From Candidatus Baltobacteraceae bacterium (GTDB lineage Bacteria; Vulcanimicrobiota; Vulcanimicrobiia; Vulcanimicrobiales; Vulcanimicrobiaceae): DNA of 64,000 nucleotides. The notes under the pieces are model-generated. The model did no database searches. It saw only the letters and a list, made by a program, of their open reading frames with translations, and had not been told where the DNA came from. Position 1 is the stretch's first letter. Every line of letters starts with the position of its first letter. The translations under genes were made by a program, and so were the position numbers. This document shows, in pieces, positions 42,042 through 50,699 of this stretch. Where the stretch lies: positions 124,001 to 188,000 of the forward strand of contig DASXGW010000002.1 of assembly GCA_036488875.1 (NCBI GenBank), read 5' to 3'.

Positions 42042-43883
42042 TTATTCTACGGTAACGGTCTTGGCGAGGTTTCGCGGTTGGTCGACGTCTTTGCCTTCGA
42101 TGTCGGCGATGTGATAGGCGAGGAGCTGCAAGGGGATGACGTTGACGATCGGCGAGAGCAGTTCGTCGACTTTGGGCACCCAGAACACGTGATCGGCCAC
42201 TGCCCGGGCGTCCTTGTCGCCGTGATTGGCCACGACGATCACCGGCGCCTCACGAGCCTTCGACTCCATGAGGTTGGAAAGCATCTTCTCGCGCACGCGG
42301 TCTTCGGTCATGATGCCAATAACCGGCACGGTAGAATCGAGCAGCGCGATCGGGCCGTGCTTCATCTCGCCGGCCGGATAGCCTTCAGCGTGGATGTACG
42401 AAATTTCCTTGAGTTTGAGCGCGCCCTCGAGCGCGGTCGGGAAGTTCACGTAGCGGCCTAGGAAGAGCACGCTGCGCGCTTTGCGCACTTCGCGCGCGAC
42501 CTTGCGGATCTCGTCGGAGGTGTTGAGCACGACGTCGACCGCAGCGGGCAGCAGCTTCGTTCCGTCGGCGATTTCGTTGAGCCGCCGCGCGTCGCACGTC
42601 CCGCGCAGCTGCGCGAGGTAGATGGCGAGCAAGGTCATGGCGGTGACTTGAGAGACGTAGGTTTTGGTGGCGGCCACCCCGATCTCCGGACCGCCGCGCG
42701 TAAAGAGCGTGCCGTCGGCTAGGCGCGATAAGTGCGAACCGAGCACGTTGCAAACGCCGAGCACTAAGCTGCCGGACTGTTTTGCGATGCGGACGGCCTC
42801 AATAGTGTCGGCGGTTTCGCCCGATTGCGACATGGCGACGACTAGCGCGCTCGGATCGATGACGGGATCGCTGTAGCGAAACTCGCTGGCCAGCTCCATC
42901 TCGACCGGCAGGCGCACGAGCGAGCGCAGCAAGTACATGCCGACCAGCCCTGCGTGGTACGCGGTGCCGCACCCCGTGATCGCGATCTTGTTGATGACGC
43001 GCAGCTGTTTGGCGGTGATTGCGCCGATCTCGCGACCCAGGTGCACGACGCCTTCGTCGTCGATGCGCCCGGCGAGGGTCTCTTTGATGACGTTGGGCTG
43101 CTCGAAGATCTCCTTGAGCATGAAGTGCTTGAAACCGCTCTTTTCGGCGGATCCCGCATCCCACATGATCTGCACGGCGTCGCGCTCGATCTTTTTTCCC
43201 TGGTAATCGGTTAGCGAATACCCGTCACGCCCGACGACTGCGATCTCACCCTCCTGAAGGATGATCTCTTTGCGTGTGTACGGCAGAATCGCCGGCGTAT
43301 CGGAGGCGACGTACATCTCGCCGTCACCGATGCCGATCACGAGCGGGCTAGCACCGTTGCGCGCAAAGACGAGATGATCGGGGTCGTCGCTCGAGATCAC
43401 GCCTAGCGCATAGGCGCCGCGCACTTCGTGCAGCGTCTTGCGCACGGCTTCCTCGAGATTGCCGTCGTAGTGCACCTCGATGAGGTGCGCGAGCACTTCG
43501 GTGTCGGTTTCACTGCGGAACGTGTGGCCGAGCTCGATGAGCCGCGCCCGCAAGGATGAGTAATTTTCGATGATACCGTTGTGAACGACCGCGATCTTTT
43601 CGCCGCAGTCCATGTGCGGATGCGCGTTCGCGTCGGAAGGGCGGCCGTGCGTCGCCCAGCGCGTGTGGCCCACGCCCACGATGCCCGATATGCGCTCGCC
43701 GTTGTTCAGCCGCTCGGCCAAACGCGAAAGCTTGCCTTCGGCCTTAGAACCGGTGAGCGCGCCGGCCGAGTCGATCACGGCGATGCCGGCGCTGTCGTAG
43801 CCGCGATACTCCAGCCGCCCGAGGGCGTCGAGGATGATCGGAACGCTGTCCTTCTGTCCGATGTAACCGACTATGCCGCACAT
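42042..43883 (-). CDS. glmS: Glutamine--fructose-6-phosphate aminotransferase
   Basis: GlmS makes glucosamine-6-phosphate from fructose-6-phosphate and glutamine, the entry step to UDP-GlcNAc. The 613-residue protein starts MCGIVGYIG with the N-terminal nucleophile Cys2, has the glutaminase motifs [15 protein letters not shown] and [12 protein letters not shown], then two SIS domains ([49 protein letters not shown]) and ends [13 protein letters not shown]. Everything is standard. No glmS ribozyme is visible: the leader is only the 19 bases to rpoZ. The product connects with GlmM at 11 kb. Confidence 0.96.
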   Translation of the reverse strand: MCGIVGYIGQKDSVPIILDALGRLEYRGYDSAGIAVIDSAGALTGSKAEGKLSRLAERLNNGERISGIVGVGHTRWATHGRPSDANAHPHMDCGEKIAVVHNGIIENYSSLRARLIELGHTFRSETDTEVLAHLIEVHYDGNLEEAVRKTLHEVRGAYALGVISSDDPDHLVFARNGASPLVIGIGDGEMYVASDTPAILPYTRKEIILQEGEIAVVGRDGYSLTDYQGKKIERDAVQIMWDAGSAEKSGFKHFMLKEIFEQPNVIKETLAGRIDDEGVVHLGREIGAITAKQLRVINKIAITGCGTAYHAGLVGMYLLRSLVRLPVEMELASEFRYSDPVIDPSALVVAMSQSGETADTIEAVRIAKQSGSLVLGVCNVLGSHLSRLADGTLFTRGGPEIGVAATKTYVSQVTAMTLLAIYLAQLRGTCDARRLNEIADGTKLLPAAVDVVLNTSDEIRKVAREVRKARSVLFLGRYVNFPTALEGALKLKEISYIHAEGYPAGEMKHGPIALLDSTVPVIGIMTEDRVREKMLSNLMESKAREAPVIVVANHGDKDARAVADHVFWVPKVDELLSPIVNVIPLQLLAYHIADIEGKDVDQPRNLAKTVTVE

Positions 43884-43902
43884 ACGCTAAGGTAGGGACC
43901 TC

Positions 43903-44175
43903 CTACTTAATACCTTCCCTCGTCCGGTGGTAGGCAATCTTGCCTTCGGCGATCTCGTCGAGCGCGATCGATACCGGCTTGTTCGGATTGATGGCTTCCT
44001 TATCGACCAGCGGCTCGCTTGCGAAATACTCGCGGCGGTCCGTTGGGGGAAGCTGCTGCACCCGAATCCAGTTGTTCAACTGCCGGGCACGCTTGGTGAC
44101 GATGTTGACGAGGCTAAACTTGGAGTCGGCATGTTTGAGAAGCGCGTCCAGGTCGCCGAAAACGGATTTACTCAT
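43903..44175 (-). CDS. rpoZ: RNA polymerase omega subunit
   Basis: A 90-residue omega subunit, aiding assembly of RNA polymerase. It shows the core DSKFSLVNIVTKRARQLNNW and the second conserved stretch NKPVSIALDEIAEGKIAYHR. The start overlaps the gmk stop by four bases, and gmk-rpoZ adjacency is common in many phyla. The region between (IRVQQLPPTDRREYFASEPL) is longer than in Escherichia coli, as in several deep-branching lineages. Confidence 0.9.
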   Translation of the reverse strand: MSKSVFGDLDALLKHADSKFSLVNIVTKRARQLNNWIRVQQLPPTDRREYFASEPLVDKEAINPNKPVSIALDEIAEGKIAYHRTREGIK

Positions 44176-44792
44176 GGTTTCCTTATACTCTCAATCGATT
44201 CTTCGCTATACCTGTGTATTCGGAAGCGTTCCGCCTGCAAGATCGCTTGCAGATCGGCTACCGCTTCTTCTCGCTTATCCTCGGCGTTGACCACGATGTA
44301 GTCGAAGCTGGGGATGGCGTTGAACTCCTCTTGCGCGGTTTCGAGCCGCTCCAAGATTTGTTCGTTGGTTTCGGTTCTGCGCGCCAGCAGGCGTTCGCGC
44401 AGCCGAGAAAAGTGATCCGGCACCAGAAAGATCAGCACCGCGTCGGGATACGCCGATTTGACTGCCAGCGCGCCGTTGACTTCCGGCTTGAGGATCAGGT
44501 CGTAGCCTTCACCGACGGTACGCTCGATGTAATCACGCGGCGTCCCGTAAAGGTTGCCGTTGTACTCGCGCCACTCCAGCAGTTGGCCGGCCGCTAAGCG
44601 GCGTTCGAACTCTTCGCGCGAAAGAAAGAAGTAGTGTTTGCCGTCCTCTTCCCCTTGACGCGGAGGCCGCGTGGTGGCGGAGATCGAGTACCGTAGTCTC
44701 GGCAGGCGCGCTAGCAGCGCGTCCACCAGCGTGTCCTTGCCGGCCCCCGAGGGCCCCGACACGACGAAAACCAGACCGGGCCCGGTGATCAC
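44172..44792 (-). CDS. gmk: Guanylate kinase
   Basis: Gmk phosphorylates GMP to GDP. The 206-residue product has the P-loop VSGPSGAGKDTLVDALLA (Asp in place of the more usual Ser/Gly after Lys), the GMP-binding YSISATTRPPRQGEEDGKHY and the lid region LIFLVPDHFSRLRERLLARR. Length is normal. It starts with GTG 44792, 40 bases from the divergent acyl-CoA synthetase gene, so it is the first gene of the long minus-strand run. c-di-GMP and GTP supply depend on it. Confidence 0.94.
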   Translation of the reverse strand: MITGPGLVFVVSGPSGAGKDTLVDALLARLPRLRYSISATTRPPRQGEEDGKHYFFLSREEFERRLAAGQLLEWREYNGNLYGTPRDYIERTVGEGYDLILKPEVNGALAVKSAYPDAVLIFLVPDHFSRLRERLLARRTETNEQILERLETAQEEFNAIPSFDYIVVNAEDKREEAVADLQAILQAERFRIHRYSEESIESIRKP

Positions 44793-44832
44793 CGGGGCCC
44801 CTCTTTCCGAAGGAAGGGCCGGTTAACCTGGT

Positions 44833-46335
44833 ATGTCGCTCTCACTAGCTGCCATTTTGGCCGAAGCCGCCCGGCGCCATGCCGCCCGCACGGCCATCGT
44901 CTTCGAGGACGAGCGCATCCCTTACCGCGACCTCTGGGAGCAGGCTCGGCGCTACGCGGCCGCGTTGGCGGCGCAAGGGGTGGGCCCGGACGACCGGGTC
45001 GCCATCTTGATGCCGAACGTGCCGGACTTTCCCCGCGCGTACTTTGCGATTCTCGCGCTCGGCGCGGTCGTCGTGCCGGTCCACGGCCTGTTGACGGCCG
45101 ATGAGGTGGCCTACGTGCTGCGCGATTCGCAGGCCAAGGCGCTCATCTGCGCCGGTCCGCTGCTGACGGTCGGGGCGACTGCCTGCGCAGCGACCGGGAC
45201 CCCGTGCTTGACCCCAGACCGGTTGGCCGCCCAGATCGAGCCGTTGGCGGCGTACGTTTCGCGCGCTGCCGACGACGCGGCCGTCGTTCTCTATACGAGC
45301 GGAACGACGGGTGCTCCCAAAGGCGCGATTCTCACGCACGGCAACATCATGTGGAACGTGCACGTCACCGCGCACGATCTCATGCACGCCGTTTACGACG
45401 ACGTGTTTCTGGGCGCGCTTCCACTGTTTCACTGCTTCGGTCAAGTCGTCGTCATGAACGTTGGGTTGCTCGTCGGCGCCTGCGTCGTGCTCGTCGCTCG
45501 TTTCGACGGCGACCGCGCGCTCGAGCTGATGGAAAGCGAGCGCGTCACGATTTGGGCCGGCGTTCCCACGATGCACATCGCGTTGATTGCCGCCGCCGAA
45601 CGGCATCCGCGCAAACTCGCGCTTCGTTTGGTGAAGTCGGGCGGCGCACCGCTTCCGGTTGCGGTGCTCGAGCGATTCGAGTCGATCTTTGGGGTTCCGA
45701 TCTTCGAGGGGTACGGACTTACCGAAACGTCGCCGGTCGCATCGTTCAACCAATCCTGCTTCGGCCGCAAAGCCGGTTCGGTGGGATGCGCCGTCTGGGG
45801 CGTCGACATCGCGGTTGCGGCCGCCGAGATCGACGACCGCATCGAGCTGCTGGGCGACGGCGAGCTTGGCGAAATCGTCATACGCGGGCACAACGTCTTC
45901 AAAGGCTACTTGAACAACCCCGAGGCTACCGCGGCGGCCATCGTCGACGGATGGTTTCGCACCGGCGATCTCGGCACGCGCGACGCAGACGGCTTCATCA
46001 CCATCGTCGATCGCAAGAAAGACTTGATCATTCGCGGGGGGTTCAACGTGTATCCGCGCGAGATCGAGGAGGTGCTCATGCGCCATCCCGCTATCGCGCA
46101 AGTCGCGGTGATCGGAGTCCCGCACGAAACGCACGGCGAGGAAGTCGTCGCGGTGGTCGTGGCGCGCGGCGAGGATTTTGACGGCGAGGCCATCGTCGCG
46201 TGGTCGCAGCAGCACCTCGGTAAACACAAATATCCGCGCCGGGTCGAACGCATCGAAGCGCTGCCGCTAGGCCCGAGCGGAAAGGTGCTCAAGCGCGAGT
46301 TGCGGCTGCAGTTTTCGGCGGCGGGAGTTCGCTAA
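44833..46335 (+). CDS. AMP-forming acyl-CoA synthetase
   Basis: A 500-residue adenylate-forming enzyme, most like long/medium-chain fatty acid-CoA ligases. Motifs: the P-loop-like LYTSGTTGAPKGAILTHGN, YGLTETSPVASFN, GWFRTGDLGTRDADGFI, the hinge DRKKDLIIRGGFNVYPREIE and the catalytic Lys in PLGPSGKVLKRELR. It activates a carboxylic acid with ATP and CoA; chain length cannot be read. The ATG at 44833 is divergent from gmk. Its TAA stop interlocks with the minus-strand lipoprotein stop (46332-46335). Confidence 0.9.
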   Translation: MSLSLAAILAEAARRHAARTAIVFEDERIPYRDLWEQARRYAAALAAQGVGPDDRVAILMPNVPDFPRAYFAILALGAVVVPVHGLLTADEVAYVLRDSQAKALICAGPLLTVGATACAATGTPCLTPDRLAAQIEPLAAYVSRAADDAAVVLYTSGTTGAPKGAILTHGNIMWNVHVTAHDLMHAVYDDVFLGALPLFHCFGQVVVMNVGLLVGACVVLVARFDGDRALELMESERVTIWAGVPTMHIALIAAAERHPRKLALRLVKSGGAPLPVAVLERFESIFGVPIFEGYGLTETSPVASFNQSCFGRKAGSVGCAVWGVDIAVAAAEIDDRIELLGDGELGEIVIRGHNVFKGYLNNPEATAAAIVDGWFRTGDLGTRDADGFITIVDRKKDLIIRGGFNVYPREIEEVLMRHPAIAQVAVIGVPHETHGEEVVAVVVARGEDFDGEAIVAWSQQHLGKHKYPRRVERIEALPLGPSGKVLKRELRLQFSAAGVR

Positions 46336-46763
46336 GCCGGCGCGACGCAGAGCGCGCGCTGCATCGCCGCGACGGCGGCGGGCGCGTCGAGCGCCGTTGC
46401 GGGCCGATCGTATCGAACGGTAATTGCGTAGCCGTTGACGACGGCAAACGCGTCTTGCACGGTTCTACCGCCGCCCGCGAACGTCGCGATGGCCGCTATG
46501 CCCGGGCATGGCGCGAACACATCGCTTTTGACGAACTTCGTTTTATGCAGGGCGTTGTTGACGATCTCACGCTGAGCTAACTCTTGCAAGGTGCCCGCGA
46601 AGCGCTCCTTACCGTATGCGTACGTTTGCCGCCCTGCCGCCGTGCCGTTTACCCACTTGCCCGTCGTGCCCGCAAGCGGCTGCCACCCGGCCGGGGAGGG
46701 CGTCGCGCCGCTGCAAGCCGCGAGCGCGGCGACCACGCAAACTATCGTAAGCCGTCTCACCAA
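46332..46763 (-). CDS. Small lipoprotein, unknown
   Basis: A 143-residue lipoprotein (signal RRLTIVCVVAALAACSGATP, lipobox LAAC). The mature part begins PAGWQPLAGTTGKWVNGTAA, with GRQTYAYGKERFAGTLQELA, KFVKSDVFAPCPGIAAIATF and a tail VAAMQRALCVAPA; two cysteines may pair. It reads as a secreted domain of the type W-x-PL...W...TY.Y, similar to small lipoproteins in this kind of genome. I cannot name a family. It starts at GTG 46763 and is divergent from the NFACT gene by 51 bases. Confidence 0.6.
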   Translation of the reverse strand: MVRRLTIVCVVAALAACSGATPSPAGWQPLAGTTGKWVNGTAAGRQTYAYGKERFAGTLQELAQREIVNNALHKTKFVKSDVFAPCPGIAAIATFAGGGRTVQDAFAVVNGYAITVRYDRPATALDAPAAVAAMQRALCVAPA

Positions 46764-46814
46764 GGCGGTTTTTTCCAGGAACGACGCAATTCCCGGTCAT
46801 AGTGCTGCTCGAGC

Positions 46815-48218
46815 ATGACGACCGACTGGGTAATGATCCGGCGAGCGGCCCAGGAACTCGACGAGCGGCTGCGCGGTGCGCGCCTGCTCGATGCCGGGCT
46901 ATTGCCCGACGGCCGCATCGCGTTGTCGCTCCGCGCGCGCGGCGGCGCCATTACGCTCGTCGCGGATCTGTTCGGGACGCCTCCGCTGGTCACGCTCGAG
47001 GATGCCGATTTGCCGATCGCAGTCGAGCCCGGTTTTGTCCGCAAGCTCGCGACCACGCTGCGCGGGATGACCGTGACGGCCGTCCGGTCCCGCCAAGGGG
47101 ATCGCGTCATGCGCCTGGAGTTCGGGACGCGCTCGCGCTTCGGCGTGGGCGATGCGGCGGAGCTCGTTCTCGAGCTCGTGCCGCGTTTCGGAAACGCCGT
47201 GCTGACCAAACGCGGCGTGATCGTCGCGGCCGCCAAGGAGTTCACCCTCGCGGAGAACCCGGTGCGGGCGATTCTCGCAGGGCAACCATACGTTGCGCCG
47301 CCGCCACGCGCGAGTGCGCCGCCGGCACCCGAGACCGGTGCCGGCGACGAATCCGTGCTCGAGACGTTTGCGCGGATGCGCGCGCAGCGGTCGGAAGAGC
47401 GAGACCACCGCGGTGCGCAACGGCGGCGTCAATCGCTGACGCGTCGCTTGGAGGCACGCGAGCATAAGTTACGTTCGGAACTGGCAGCGCTCGCGGCAAA
47501 GCGCCGCGAGGCCGAATCGCGCGGCGAACTTCGCGACGAAGGCGAACGCATCTTCGCTTCGCTGCACGAGCTCGACGAGAGCGAGCGCGCCGACGCGAAG
47601 GAACGCGCCGCCAAACTGTTCGCGCGGTACAAGAAGCTGCACGCATCGCTCGCGCACGTGGAGGTGCGCGAAGCCGCGTTGGCGCGGTCGCTCGAGGCCA
47701 TCGACGTGCTGCGCTGGGAAGCCGAACGGGCCGCCGACGAAGATCTCGACGACGTCGAGCGCGCCGCCGGGGAACTGGAGCCGCGCCGAGCGCAAACGCG
47801 CGAGCCTCAGACCGTCAAACGGCGCAAACGAAAACCGCTGGAGTTTCGTACCGCGGCGGGATCGCGTATCGTGGTCGGGCGCTCGCCGGTCGAAAACGCC
47901 GACGTGACGTTTCGGATGGCGCGGCCTGAGGATCTGTGGTTTCACGCGCAGGGCATCCCCGGCGCGCACGTCGTGTTGGCGCGCGACGATCGCTCGACGC
48001 CGCCCGGCGAAGATATCGACGTCGCGGCGGCGCTCGCTGCGTTTCATTCAAAGGCGCGTGCGAGCGCGAAAGTCCCGGTCGATTACACGCAGCGCAAATA
48101 CGTGCGCAAACAGCAGAACGCACCGCCCGGATTGGTCTGGTACACCCATCCCAAGACCATCCTGGCGGAGCCGATTACGGAAGACGCCCTTCGCAGCCTT
48201 TCCAGTCGACGTTCGTAA
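46815..48218 (+). CDS. NFACT-family protein (RqcH/fibronectin-binding-like)
   Basis: A 467-residue NFACT protein. RqcH members add C-terminal alanine tails to stalled nascent chains on the 50S. Order: NFACT-N (WVMIRRAAQELDERLRGARL), a helix-hairpin/coiled-coil region with very charged helices at about 195-300, then NFACT-R (RIVVGRSPVENADVTFRMAR followed by PEDLWFHAQGIPGAHVVL), ending HPKTILAEPI. It is about 100 residues shorter than classic RqcH, mainly in the N-terminal half, so activity is not certain. The ATG at 46815 is used. Its end overlaps the sod gene by 44 bases on opposite strands. Confidence 0.85.
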   Translation: MTTDWVMIRRAAQELDERLRGARLLDAGLLPDGRIALSLRARGGAITLVADLFGTPPLVTLEDADLPIAVEPGFVRKLATTLRGMTVTAVRSRQGDRVMRLEFGTRSRFGVGDAAELVLELVPRFGNAVLTKRGVIVAAAKEFTLAENPVRAILAGQPYVAPPPRASAPPAPETGAGDESVLETFARMRAQRSEERDHRGAQRRRQSLTRRLEAREHKLRSELAALAAKRREAESRGELRDEGERIFASLHELDESERADAKERAAKLFARYKKLHASLAHVEVREAALARSLEAIDVLRWEAERAADEDLDDVERAAGELEPRRAQTREPQTVKRRKRKPLEFRTAAGSRIVVGRSPVENADVTFRMARPEDLWFHAQGIPGAHVVLARDDRSTPPGEDIDVAAALAAFHSKARASAKVPVDYTQRKYVRKQQNAPPGLVWYTHPKTILAEPITEDALRSLSSRRS

Positions 48219-48783
48219 GGAACGCCTCGATATATTTCGCCTTCTCGGCCGGTTTGTAGTCTTTGATGAAGGCGTGTTCCCAAATATCCATCACGACGAT
48301 CGGTACGAAGCCGGCGATGTGGCCGTTCTGGTGGTCGTCGATCCAGTAGTTGCGAATCGTGCGGTTATCGACGTCGTAGTAGGCGATAGCCCACCCGATG
48401 CCGCGCATGCCGCCGACGGCAGCAAAGTCGTTCTTCCACTGTTCGAAACTTCCGAATGCCTCACCGAGGGTGTCGTACAAGCGGCCGGATTTCATTTCGC
48501 CCGGCTTCGCCGTCATGTTGTCGAAGTAGAGTTCGTGAAGGCGGACGCCGTTCTGTTCGAATCCCAGCCGTCGTACGAGCTCCGCGTATTGGGGATTCGG
48601 GCCTTTGGCTTCGCCCTTTTCGCGCAGTTCGGCAAGGCGCTCGAAGAGCAGATTCGTGTTCTTGACGTAGCCTTCGTACAGGCCGAAGTGCATCTCCAAG
48701 GTCGCGTCGGAGATGCCTTGCAGCCCTCGGAGTGCGTCCCACTTCTTCGCAGCAATCGGTTTCTGGGCAAGAGAGACTTGCAT
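48175..48783 (-). CDS. sod: Superoxide dismutase, Fe/Mn type
   Basis: A 202-residue Fe/Mn superoxide dismutase. Four metal ligands are seen: H32 (LEMHFGLYEGYVKN), H83 (VRLHELYFDN), D166 and H170 (VVMDIWEHAF). GGMRGIGWAIAYYDV is the typical dimer-interface core, though the usual Gln/His second-shell signature is altered, so the metal cannot be told. No signal peptide, so it is cytoplasmic. The ATG at 48783 has GGAGG 13 bases upstream, rather far. The 3-prime end overlaps the convergent NFACT gene by 44 bases. A palindrome lies in its leader. Confidence 0.92.
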   Translation of the reverse strand: MQVSLAQKPIAAKKWDALRGLQGISDATLEMHFGLYEGYVKNTNLLFERLAELREKGEAKGPNPQYAELVRRLGFEQNGVRLHELYFDNMTAKPGEMKSGRLYDTLGEAFGSFEQWKNDFAAVGGMRGIGWAIAYYDVDNRTIRNYWIDDHQNGHIAGFVPIVVMDIWEHAFIKDYKPAEKAKYIEAFLTNVDWKGCEGRLP

Positions 48784-48809
48784 GAGTTTTTGAGTTCCTC
48801 CATCTTTCG

Positions 48810-48826
48810 GCTACCCCCGGGGTAGC
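48810..48826. promoter_or_regulatory. Perfect palindrome between sod and the PuuD-like operon
   Basis: GCTACCCC-C-GGGGTAGC, eight-base perfect arms around one base, lies 27 bases upstream of the sod ATG and 90 bases before the divergent 38-residue gene. A transcription-factor operator or an RNA hairpin are both possible. The plus-strand leader also has GGGTCCTGC...GCAGG...AGGACTCCC-TTTTT (about 48860-48904), which could form a terminator-like structure. Confidence 0.4.
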
Positions 48827-48915
48827 GGCCTCAAACGCTACGCAACACGGCTGAAGGGTCCTGCATCCGCTTGGCACAACAGCAGGCAAGGACTCCCTTT
48901 TTCGTGGAGGTGTTT

Positions 48916-49032
48916 GTGAAGAACCCACTGGATTCGCGCTGGGGCACGGTCGTTTGCGGTTTTATATTGACCGGCATCCTTTATTTCGTCGCGCGCTGGA
49001 TCGTCGCAACGCATACCGGAGCGGCTTCATAA
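48916..49032 (+). CDS. 38-residue single-pass membrane peptide
   Basis: A short frame starting GTG 48916 and ending TAA 49030-49032. The product is MKNPLDSRWGTVVCGFILTG, followed by ILYFVARWIVATHTGAAS, a positively flanked single membrane helix. GGAGG at 48906-48910 is five bases upstream. The stop shares a base with the ATG of the next membrane gene (TAATG), so translation is coupled. These traits make it a likely real gene and a probable small subunit of the PuuD-like protein. Confidence 0.65.
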   Translation: MKNPLDSRWGTVVCGFILTGILYFVARWIVATHTGAAS

Positions 49033-49565
49033 TGTGGGGCGATCCTATTATGCGCTGGTTCCACGTCCTGGCCGGAGTGATGTGGATCGGGCTGCTCTAT
49101 TTCTTCAACTTCGTCAACGCTGAATCGGTCAAAGAGGCGACTGCGTCCGGCGAGGCCGGACCGATCTCGAAATACATCATGCCGCGCGCCCTCGCGTTCT
49201 TCCGGTATGCGGCGGTCGTTACGTGGATTTTTGGCGCCGGGCTGCTGTCGCAACCCGCGTTAACCCACAACGGCGTCAACGGTTTCGTAGCAGCGTTTAC
49301 CTTGGGACTGCTTCCCGATCAAGGCGCGATGGCGCCAATCGGCATCGGTGCGTGGCTGGGCACGATCATGCTCGTCAACGTGTGGGGCCCCATCTGGCGC
49401 AATCAAAAGAAGCTTCTCGGAATGGTTGCGGCAACCGACGAAGAGAAAGCCAAGGCTCGCCGCGTCGCATTCTTAGCGTCACGCGTGAACACGATGCTGT
49501 CGATCCCAATGCTCTTCTTCATGGTGACCGGCCCGACAACGCTCGGTCAGGGAATTTATCACTGA
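49032..49565 (+). CDS. PuuD-like integral membrane protein
   Basis: A 177-residue membrane protein resembling the membrane part of PuuD (urate oxidase membrane subunit). Four hydrophobic segments: RWFHVLAGVMWIGLLYFFNF, ALAFFRYAAVVTWIFGAGLL, GAMAPIGIGAWLGTIMLVNV, MLSIPMLFFMVTGPTTLGQG. The first contains the W-x-H-V-x-A-G-x-x-W-I-G heme-binding-like motif. There is no C-terminal cytochrome c domain, unlike full PuuD. The substrate is unknown; a small heme or quinone redox role is inference. The ATG at 49032 shares a base with the stop of the 38-residue gene. Confidence 0.65.
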   Translation: MWGDPIMRWFHVLAGVMWIGLLYFFNFVNAESVKEATASGEAGPISKYIMPRALAFFRYAAVVTWIFGAGLLSQPALTHNGVNGFVAAFTLGLLPDQGAMAPIGIGAWLGTIMLVNVWGPIWRNQKKLLGMVAATDEEKAKARRVAFLASRVNTMLSIPMLFFMVTGPTTLGQGIYH

Positions 49566-49718
49566 TAAGGCGCTTCGCCTCCGGCTCCGCGCCCCCCACG
49601 CTTCGCGCGGGGCCCCCGGGCATGGGGCGCTTAAGCGGTTTGGCTGGCTGGAGAGTCCCGTGGGGCGCCCCAAACTACCGTATCGCCGTGGGCCAATGTT
49701 TTCCGGGACTACGTCAGC

Positions 49719-50699
49719 TCATGGCACTAAGACGATTTTGCCGGCGTGGGCGCTTGATTCGAGACGAGCGTGCGCGCCGGCCGCGTTTTCAAACGTAAAC
49801 ACGGAATCGACGAGGGGAGCGATTGGATCGCGGTTGGGTAAGAGCGGCCACACGTTTTTGCGCAGCTCGTCGGCGATCGCGGCCTTCTGTTCGGCCGTGC
49901 GGGGTCGCAGGCTGGATCCTAGGATCGTCGCGCGTTTCATGAGGAGCAGTCCGAGATCGATCGTCGCTTCGCGCCCGCGCTGCGTCGCGATGCAGACGAC
50001 TCGGCCGTCGAGCGCGAGTGCATTGAGGTCGCGGTTGACGCAGTCGCCGCCGACGATGTCGAGCACGACGTGGACGCCGCGGCCCTGCGTGAGTCTGCGC
50101 ACCTCTTCGACGAAATCCGACGTCTTATAGTCGATGGCGTGCTCGGCGCCAATGCGCACGCAGACCGCGCATTTCTCGGCGTTTCCGACGGTCGTGATAA
50201 CCCGCGCGCCGAACGCGCGGGCGAACATGATGGCGGTGGTCCCAATACCGCTCGATCCGCCGTGCACGAGCACCGTTTCACCTTCGTGCAAACGTCCGCG
50301 CGTGAAGAGATTGTCGTACACGGTAAATGCGTTTTCGGGAAGCGTCGCGGCTTCAACGGTAGTCCACTTGTCGGGAATCGGCAGCACCTGGCCCGCCGAG
50401 ACGGCCACGACCTCCGCGTATCCGCCGCCGTTGACCAGCGCGCATACGCGATCGCCGCGGAGCCACTGCGTGACGCCTTCGCCGGTACGCGCGATCGTGC
50501 CGGCCACTTCGAGACCCAGAATCGGCGACGCGCCGGGCGGCGGCGGATAGAGCCCGCGACGCTGCAGAGCGTCCGCACGCGAAACGCCTGCAGCTTCGAC
50601 CGCGATCGTTACTTCGCCGGCTTTAGGCTCGGGCGCGGGGCCTTGCGCGACGTGCAGCACTCCGGGTTCGCCGGGCGAGTCGTAGGCTACGTACTTCAC
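49719..50699 (-). CDS. Zinc-independent quinone oxidoreductase (MDR superfamily)
   Basis: A 326-residue NAD(P)H:quinone oxidoreductase of the zeta-crystallin/QOR type. GroES-like fold with VTIAVEAAGVSRADALQRRG and GLEVAGTIARTGEGVTQW, then the Rossmann motif ETVLVHGGSSGIGTTAIMFA, RIGAEHAIDYKTSDFVEEV and DIVGGDCVNRDLNALA. It lacks the catalytic-zinc Cys/His set. GTG 50699 overlaps the cyclase stop (GTGA); the frame extends upstream inside the cyclase gene. It is the last gene of the minus-strand run. The substrate is unknown. Confidence 0.88.
   Translation of the reverse strand: MKYVAYDSPGEPGVLHVAQGPAPEPKAGEVTIAVEAAGVSRADALQRRGLYPPPPGASPILGLEVAGTIARTGEGVTQWLRGDRVCALVNGGGYAEVVAVSAGQVLPIPDKWTTVEAATLPENAFTVYDNLFTRGRLHEGETVLVHGGSSGIGTTAIMFARAFGARVITTVGNAEKCAVCVRIGAEHAIDYKTSDFVEEVRRLTQGRGVHVVLDIVGGDCVNRDLNALALDGRVVCIATQRGREATIDLGLLLMKRATILGSSLRPRTAEQKAAIADELRKNVWPLLPNRDPIAPLVDSVFTFENAAGAHARLESSAHAGKIVLVP

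Noticed and set aside
42027-43902. glmS ribozyme
   Set aside because: Only 19 bases separate rpoZ and glmS and none of the ribozyme core is visible.
44845-46227. 460-residue frame antisense to the acyl-CoA synthetase
   Set aside because: Low-complexity His/Arg/Asp composition with no motifs; the plus strand carries a complete enzyme.
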